From Faeciplasma sp045660445 (GTDB lineage: Bacteria > Bacillota > Clostridia > Oscillospirales > Ruminococcaceae): DNA of 44,965 nt. Location: positions 1-44,965 of the forward strand of contig JAZRDR010000002.1 in assembly GCA_045660445.1 (NCBI GenBank), given 5' to 3'. Positions within the stretch are counted from its first letter, which is position 1. Each line of letters begins with the position of its first letter. Below the pieces are notes generated by a model that made no database searches, had not been told where the DNA came from, and worked only from the letters and a program-made list of their open reading frames with translations. Both the position numbers and the translations under genes were made by a program. This document shows, in pieces, positions 40,879-44,965 of the stretch.

Positions 40879-40975
40879 GGAAGCGTGAAGAGGCCAAGTC
40901 AGACAAGGCGTGCGCGGCGTGGTTGGCGCGCGAAGCGGGCGACAACGAGTGCCGCGCGTGCCGGGGTTAGTCTGC
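40879..40975 (-). repeat. GC-rich intergenic island between a gene fragment and ddh
   Basis: About 95 GC-rich bases directly after the stop codon of the minus-strand fragment at 40995 and before the ddh promoter. The core 40926-40966 shares CAACG, AGTGC-G and CGTGCCG-G with the island at 20015-20052. Both islands sit just past a minus-strand gene end and have the same orientation. Confidence 0.6.
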
Positions 40976-40994
40976 AGGAGCTGAAGATTTCTTT

Positions 40995-41207
40995 TTAGAA
41001 GAGCTGAATAGCTTCTACACAATGCTTGGCAAGCTCTTCATACATATACTCGCCGTTTTCATCTTTAGCAAGGGTATAGTAAGAATAGCCTTTATCGGAA
41101 AGCTCGTTAAATATCCAGTCATAGCCTTCTTCGGCGTTAACGTTGGTATAGATCCAATCGGAATACCGTGTATAGGATGCATGGAGTGAAATAAGAAGTA
41201 TATTGAT
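40995..41207 (-). pseudogene. C-terminal remnant of an unidentified protein
   Basis: The minus strand carries an open stretch of about 70 codons ending in TAA (40995-40997). It has clear protein character (YSDWIYTNVNAEEGYDWIF, then KGYSYYTLAKDENGEYMYEE, then LAKHCVEAIQLF). It has no ATG or ribosome site at the upstream end, where it meets a stop (41208-41210) in AT-rich sequence. This looks like the C-terminus of a gene whose 5' part was deleted. Alternatively it is a short gene with an unseen start. The family is unknown. Confidence 0.5.
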
Positions 41208-41238
41208 TTATACTAATATTTTCGAGTTAAAACAGATA

Positions 41239-41266
41239 TTGAATTTAATTAAAAAGCGAGTATAAT
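41239..41266 (+). promoter_or_regulatory. Promoter of the AEC transporter gene
   Basis: TTGAAT (41239-41244), 16 bases, TATAAT (41261-41266). Confidence 0.65.
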
Positions 41267-41299
41267 ATAACATATCATAATTGGAAAGAAGATTTTTTG

Positions 41300-42220
41300 A
41301 TGAGCTTTTTTGTAACGCTTTCGGCAGTTGCCGTTATGCTTGTATATGCCGTTCCAGGTTGGTGCTTGGTAAAATCAAAAGCGGTTAACTCTTCGCAGAT
41401 ACCTGCTTTTTCAAAGCTTTTGGTATATGTATGTCAGCCCTGCTTGACGATTTATTCGTTCAGGCAAGCCCAGTTCAGTGCCGAATCCGCCAAAAACTTA
41501 GGAATCGGATTTTTGATATCGCTTTTGCTGCAGCTTGGTCTTTTGGTTTTGTATTTTGTCTTGTTCAAGAAAAAGAGACAGGACGTTATCTGGCGAGTTG
41601 TTAACTTGGCGGCTGTAATGTCTAACTGCGGATTTTTGGGTGTCCCTCTTTTAGAAGCGCTTTTGCCCGATCATCCCGAAGCTTTAGCATATTCAAGTGT
41701 TTTCAGCATTTCGATGAATTTGGTCGGATGGTCGGTGGGAATGTATATCCTTTCGCTTGACAAGAGTTACATCCGCCCGAAGAAGATGCTTATAAATCCT
41801 GCAACCATCGGTCTTGTGATCGCTTTGCCGCTTTATGTATTCTCGATTCAGCTTCCCGAGCAGATCGACACGATGCTTACGCTTGTGGGAAGAATGTCAA
41901 CCCCTCTTTGCATGATAATCATGGGAATGAGGCTGGCAACAGTCAAGCTTAAAGAGATATTTGCCGACAAGCTGCAATATTTTGCAGTTGTGCTTAATCA
42001 GCTTGTCTATCCCCTTTTGGCATTTGCAATTTTGTACTTCATCCCGATTGACCATACACTTAAGCAAACCATCGTTATTTTGTGTGCATGCCCCGTGGCA
42101 AGTATGGTTCAAAACTATGCCGAGATTTTGGGCAAGGGTTCAAAAAATGCGGCTAACATGGTGCTTTTGGGAACGATGACAAGCATTATAACAGTTCCGC
42201 TTATATGCCTAATCTTATAG
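41300..42220 (+). CDS. AEC-family (auxin efflux carrier-like) transporter
   Basis: A 306-residue membrane protein with about ten helices in two inverted five-helix halves. The half-repeat features are visible: a PCLTIYSF segment in helix 2 and ASMVQNYAEILGKGS near the C-terminus, both typical of the AEC/bile-acid-transporter-like fold. The mid-sequence AVMSNCGFLGVPLLEAL is also a family hallmark. Bacterial members carry malate, malonate or other anions and amino acids; the substrate here is not predictable. ATG 41300 is chosen; TTG 41297 is one codon earlier. It has its own promoter and terminator. Confidence 0.85.
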   Translation: MSFFVTLSAVAVMLVYAVPGWCLVKSKAVNSSQIPAFSKLLVYVCQPCLTIYSFRQAQFSAESAKNLGIGFLISLLLQLGLLVLYFVLFKKKRQDVIWRVVNLAAVMSNCGFLGVPLLEALLPDHPEALAYSSVFSISMNLVGWSVGMYILSLDKSYIRPKKMLINPATIGLVIALPLYVFSIQLPEQIDTMLTLVGRMSTPLCMIIMGMRLATVKLKEIFADKLQYFAVVLNQLVYPLLAFAILYFIPIDHTLKQTIVILCACPVASMVQNYAEILGKGSKNAANMVLLGTMTSIITVPLICLIL

Positions 42221-42226
42221 CCGAAA

Positions 42227-42253
42227 ATGCCTCTCGAAAAAGAGGCTTTTTTG
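42227..42253 (+). terminator. Terminator of the AEC transporter gene
   Basis: GCCTCT (42229-42234) pairs with AGAGGC (42241-42246), followed by TTTTTT. Confidence 0.88.
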
Positions 42254-42276
42254 TTAGACGTTTTTCACAAATCGTA

Positions 42277-42305
42277 TTGACATTCTTCATTAAAAGTGCT
42301 ACACT
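42277..42305 (+). promoter_or_regulatory. Promoter of the CPA2 antiporter gene
   Basis: TTGACA (42277-42282), 17 bases, TACACT (42300-42305). Confidence 0.6.
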
Positions 42306-42351
42306 CGGGACTGTTGAATAAACCCTACAATATAATAAGAAGGTTATATAA

Positions 42352-43647
42352 ATGCAAGCACTACTTAGTTTATCCATCGCCCTTTTGGCAGGACTTATGC
42401 TTTCGCGTGTGGCAAAGCTTTTACAGCTTCCTGCAGTTACCGCATATTTAATTGCCGGTATTCTTGTCGGCCCTTATCTTTTGGGTGCATTTGGTGTTCC
42501 CGGTTTGGGATTTATAAGCATGGAGGATATTGATTCCTATTCAATAATTTGCGATGTGGCACTTGGCTTTATAGCATTTTCCATCGGAAACGAATTCAGA
42601 CTCTCTACCCTTAAAAAGACAGGTAAGCAAGCAACCGTTATCGGTATTTTCCAAGCTGTTGCGACAACCCTTTTGGTTGATGCAATTTTGATAGGCGTTC
42701 ATCTTGCAATGCCCGACAAGCTTTCGCTTCCTGCTGCAATTGTCTTGGGTGCAGTAGCCTCGGCAACAGCGCCTGCAGCAACGTTGATGGTTGTTAGACA
42801 GTATAAGGCAAAAGGACCGTTGACTGACATTCTTTTGCCCATTGTTGCGCTTGACGACGCTGTTGGACTTGTTTTGTTTGCGGTTTCGTTTGGAATTGCA
42901 AAAGCACTTATTTCGGGACATGCTGATCTGATATCTGTAATCCTTGAACCGATTTTAGAGGTTGTTTTATCTCTTGGTTTAGGCTTTGGAATGGGACTTT
43001 TGTTCACCTTCTGCGAAAGATTCTTCCACTCTCGCTCGAAGCGTTTAGCAATGTCGGTTGCATTCATATTATTAACCGTTGCGCTCTCAATGCTTCAGTT
43101 TGAGATTGCAGGAATACATATTGCTTTCTCCTCGCTTTTGGTTTGCATGATGCTGGGAACAGTTTTCTGCAATATCTGCGACTTCTCGGAAGAGCTTATG
43201 GACAGACTTGACCGTTGGACAGCTCCCCTGTTTGTTTTGTTCTTCGTATTAAGCGGCGCCGAGCTTGAGCTTTCGGTATTTACCGACTGGGCTATCGTTG
43301 TGATTGGTATTGTTTACATACTTGCGCGCTCTGCAGGTAAATATTTCGGTGCGTTCTGGAGTGCGAAAGCAGTTAAGTGCGACGAGCACATTGTTAAATA
43401 CTTGGGTGTTACACTTTTGCCTCAGGCAGGTGTTGCACTTGGCATGGCTATCAAGGCGGCAGGTCTTGGAGCAGAGGGTGAGATCGTTGCGAACATAACC
43501 TTGTTTGCAGTTTTGATCTATGAGATCGTTGGCCCGACACTTACTAAGATCGCTCTCCTTAAAGCAGGCGATATCAAGCCTGAGCACAGAGAAAGCTCGC
43601 GCGGTAAGATCGATAAGCACAAGCACCCTGTTGAAGTTAATAAGTAA
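42352..43647 (+). CDS. Cation:proton antiporter, CPA2 family
   Basis: A 431-residue membrane protein with 12-13 helices of the monovalent cation:proton antiporter-2 family (KefB/GerN/NapA-like). The first helix region (AKLLQLPAVTAYLIAGILVGP) is the family N-terminus. The ALDDAVGLVLF stretch near residue 163 carries the paired Asp expected of electrogenic exchangers. SATAPAATLMVV precedes it, in the position of the crossed, broken helix 4. There is no C-terminal TrkA/RCK domain; the protein ends in a short charged tail (KIDKHKHPVEV). Sodium or potassium exchange cannot be told apart. It is the last host gene before the mobile element. Confidence 0.87.
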   Translation: MQALLSLSIALLAGLMLSRVAKLLQLPAVTAYLIAGILVGPYLLGAFGVPGLGFISMEDIDSYSIICDVALGFIAFSIGNEFRLSTLKKTGKQATVIGIFQAVATTLLVDAILIGVHLAMPDKLSLPAAIVLGAVASATAPAATLMVVRQYKAKGPLTDILLPIVALDDAVGLVLFAVSFGIAKALISGHADLISVILEPILEVVLSLGLGFGMGLLFTFCERFFHSRSKRLAMSVAFILLTVALSMLQFEIAGIHIAFSSLLVCMMLGTVFCNICDFSEELMDRLDRWTAPLFVLFFVLSGAELELSVFTDWAIVVIGIVYILARSAGKYFGAFWSAKAVKCDEHIVKYLGVTLLPQAGVALGMAIKAAGLGAEGEIVANITLFAVLIYEIVGPTLTKIALLKAGDIKPEHRESSRGKIDKHKHPVEVNK

Positions 43648-43655
43648 AAAAGAAA

Positions 43656-43745
43656 ATCCACTCACTTTAGGGTCGTGCCCTAAAGGACAGTTTTGCAAGA
43701 ATACGGTATATCTCGAAAGAGGTATGCCGTATTCTTGTTTTTGTT
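43656..43745 (+). terminator. Two hairpins between the antiporter and the recombinase gene
   Basis: First hairpin: CTTTAGGG (43665-43672) with CCCTAAAG (43678-43685). Second: an 18-bp stem of 43697-43714 with 43719-43736 around GAAA, with two G-U pairs, followed by GTTTTTG. The second is a strong terminator for the plus strand. The minus strand lacks a T-tract. Confidence 0.8.
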
Positions 43746-44965
43746 TAAGCGCTTTTGGCACTTTGGATTTCTCGCATCATTTCAATAAGTTCCTTTTCAC
43801 CGGGGATATCAATAAGCCCTACCGCGGTAAAGTAAACATCAAGACGTACTTGCTTTCTTCCGTCGATCTTTTCGCTATTATGCACTTCTATACGCCGAAT
43901 GAGCCTATTAACAATGGCGGGTGTTAGTTCTTTAATGTCAGTACATTGGCGAATCGTTTCAAGAAACGCGCGGAGATCCACCTTGTCTTGTTCCATTGTC
44001 TTTAAGGATTCTTCAGCTTTTGCTGTTTCTGTAACCAACTGATTTTGTTCTGCTTCATAGCTCGCCATCATTTTGGAGAAACGTGCATCGGGGATCTTAC
44101 CAAGTACGTTATCTTCGTAAATGCGTTCGATCAGTTTATCAAGCTCCTTTATTCTTCGCTTGTTTCGCTCGATAGTGGCTTTCATATTACGGGAGTTTAC
44201 CTCTTTCGTAATATTATGCTTCTTGGCGTACATATAGAGAAACACCGCCTCATATTGCTGAATGAACAGTGCCACTCTTTTCACAAGTTCAAGAATGGCT
44301 TCCCGAAGGACAACCTCTCTGATAAAATGAATGGAACAAGAACCTCTATTTTCTTTGTAGGCAGAACATCTGTGAAACTCTTGCTCCGGCTTTATGCTTT
44401 TAGCCGCGCAAAAATAGAGCTTAGATTTACAATCAGCGCAGTAGAGCAATCCCGAAAACAGACTTTCTCTACCTGTAGCGGTATTTCGTCTACGGCTGTC
44501 TCGAAGTTCTTGAACGCGATTGAAGGTGTCTTCATCGATAATTGCTTCTTGGGTGTTCGGAATTATCTGCCATTCCTCCTCGGGATTATAAACCGTTTTG
44601 TGCACCTTGTAACTGACAAGTGAAGTTTTGAAGTTGACCGTACACCCTGTATATTGACGATTTTCCAAAATGTGTCGGACAGAGGTTGTACTCCATGCGC
44701 ATTTTCCGCGAGCCGAAATATCATTGGAGGATTTTCTGCCGTTTTCCAAATAATATGCAGTTGGAGATAATATTTGTTCATCCTCCAATCTACGGGCAAT
44801 TTTCATGGGTCCAAGTCCTTCAATCGTTAATTCAAAAATATAGCGAACAACCTTCGCCGCTTCCTCATCAATAATCCATTGTTTGGGATCATCTTGAGAT
44901 TTGATATATCCATAAGGGATAGCTGCGGCAATTCGTTCTCCTTTGTCCGCCTTGGACTTCCACAC
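43745..44965 (-). CDS. Large serine recombinase, 3' part (start beyond the right edge)
   Basis: The last 406 residues of a large serine (resolvase/invertase-type) recombinase; the catalytic serine domain lies outside the window. Visible in order are: the recombinase domain (PYGYIKSQDDPKQWIID, later GLGPMKIARRLEDEQIL and HILENRQYTG); the zinc-ribbon domain with Cys pairs in LLYCADCKSKLYF and HRCSAYKENRGSCS near residues 173-210; a coiled coil (about 255-335); and a DUF4368-like C-terminus (AIVNRLIRRIEVH, then QVRLDVYFTAVGLID). This layout is common in clostridial integrative elements related to Tn4451/Tn5397. It catalyses insertion and excision between att sites. Confidence 0.92.
   Translation of the reverse strand: MWKSKADKGERIAAAIPYGYIKSQDDPKQWIIDEEAAKVVRYIFELTIEGLGPMKIARRLEDEQILSPTAYYLENGRKSSNDISARGKCAWSTTSVRHILENRQYTGCTVNFKTSLVSYKVHKTVYNPEEEWQIIPNTQEAIIDEDTFNRVQELRDSRRRNTATGRESLFSGLLYCADCKSKLYFCAAKSIKPEQEFHRCSAYKENRGSCSIHFIREVVLREAILELVKRVALFIQQYEAVFLYMYAKKHNITKEVNSRNMKATIERNKRRIKELDKLIERIYEDNVLGKIPDARFSKMMASYEAEQNQLVTETAKAEESLKTMEQDKVDLRAFLETIRQCTDIKELTPAIVNRLIRRIEVHNSEKIDGRKQVRLDVYFTAVGLIDIPGEKELIEMMREIQSAKSA

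Larger units (their letters stand above)
43648..44965. mobile_element. End of an integrated element carrying a large serine recombinase (continues past the right edge)
   Basis: A large serine recombinase gene ends at 43745, next to the host antiporter gene. Such genes usually lie at one end of the integrated element, beside the attachment site. The element boundary therefore probably falls in 43648-43744, within or next to the hairpins. No second end is in the window, so the type (conjugative transposon, mobilisable element or prophage) is unknown. Confidence 0.55.

Overview
The window looks like the chromosome of a gut-type, anaerobic Clostridia (Bacillota) bacterium of moderate GC content. 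The signs are strong AGGAGG-type ribosome binding sites, near-consensus TTGACA/TATAAT promoters with 17-base spacers, frequent TTG and GTG starts, T-tailed hairpin terminators, CCA-encoding tRNA genes, a HisZ/short-HisG pair, a YerC-type TrpR-like regulator, SecG, DAP dehydrogenase and many glycoside hydrolases. The species cannot be named from the sequence.

Layout. (1) 1-123: start of a secreted protein gene running off the left edge. (2) 399-9207: a complete histidine operon, yerC-hisZ-hisG-hisD-hisC-hisB-hisH-hisA-hisF-hisIE-hisJ, covering every step from PRPP to histidinol to histidine. The first gene is a TrpR-like regulator, and a perfect inverted repeat overlaps the -10 box of the promoter. 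(3) 9214-18600: glmS with a small anchored protein, asnA behind a promoter-proximal hairpin, a MutS-like ATPase, ung, secG and glgP. (4) 18600-26270: a sugar-type MFS transporter, a HAD phosphatase divergent from an ABC exporter, a small membrane protein, uxaC, and a divergent pair of RadC-like genes. (5) 26273-32050: a carbohydrate-degradation block on the minus strand: GH43 with a carboxylesterase, and a HAD hydrolase with a GH3 enzyme. (6) 32100-35320: a tRNA-rich stretch with tRNA-Leu(UAG), several decayed tRNA pieces, an alpha/beta hydrolase, initiator tRNA-Met and an AT-rich anchored protein of unknown role. (7) 35602-43650: a GH92 alpha-mannosidase, a UroD/MtaA-like protein, a small anchored protein, ddh, a gene fragment, an AEC carrier and a CPA2 antiporter. 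(8) 43745-44965: the 3' part of a large serine recombinase, the edge of a mobile element.

Themes. Central metabolism (histidine, asparagine, amino sugar, glycogen, DAP and glucuronate) sits with enzymes that strip plant or host glycans. The GH43/esterase pair would debranch xylan-type polymers, UxaC feeds uronic acids into catabolism, and GH92 and GH3 trim mannosides and N-acetylhexosaminides.

The most unusual features are not classical genes. They are: (a) GC-rich intergenic islands, at least three of which share a recognisable core; (b) a tRNA-Leu locus surrounded by truncated and degenerate tRNA copies and by a 13-bp inverted repeat joining two divergent promoters; (c) a divergent pair of RadC-like proteins in which one keeps the JAMM catalytic motif and the other keeps the helix-hairpin-helix; (d) a possible attachment-site duplication beyond initiator tRNA-Met. 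No CRISPR array, toxin-antitoxin module, restriction system or recognisable defence island was found.
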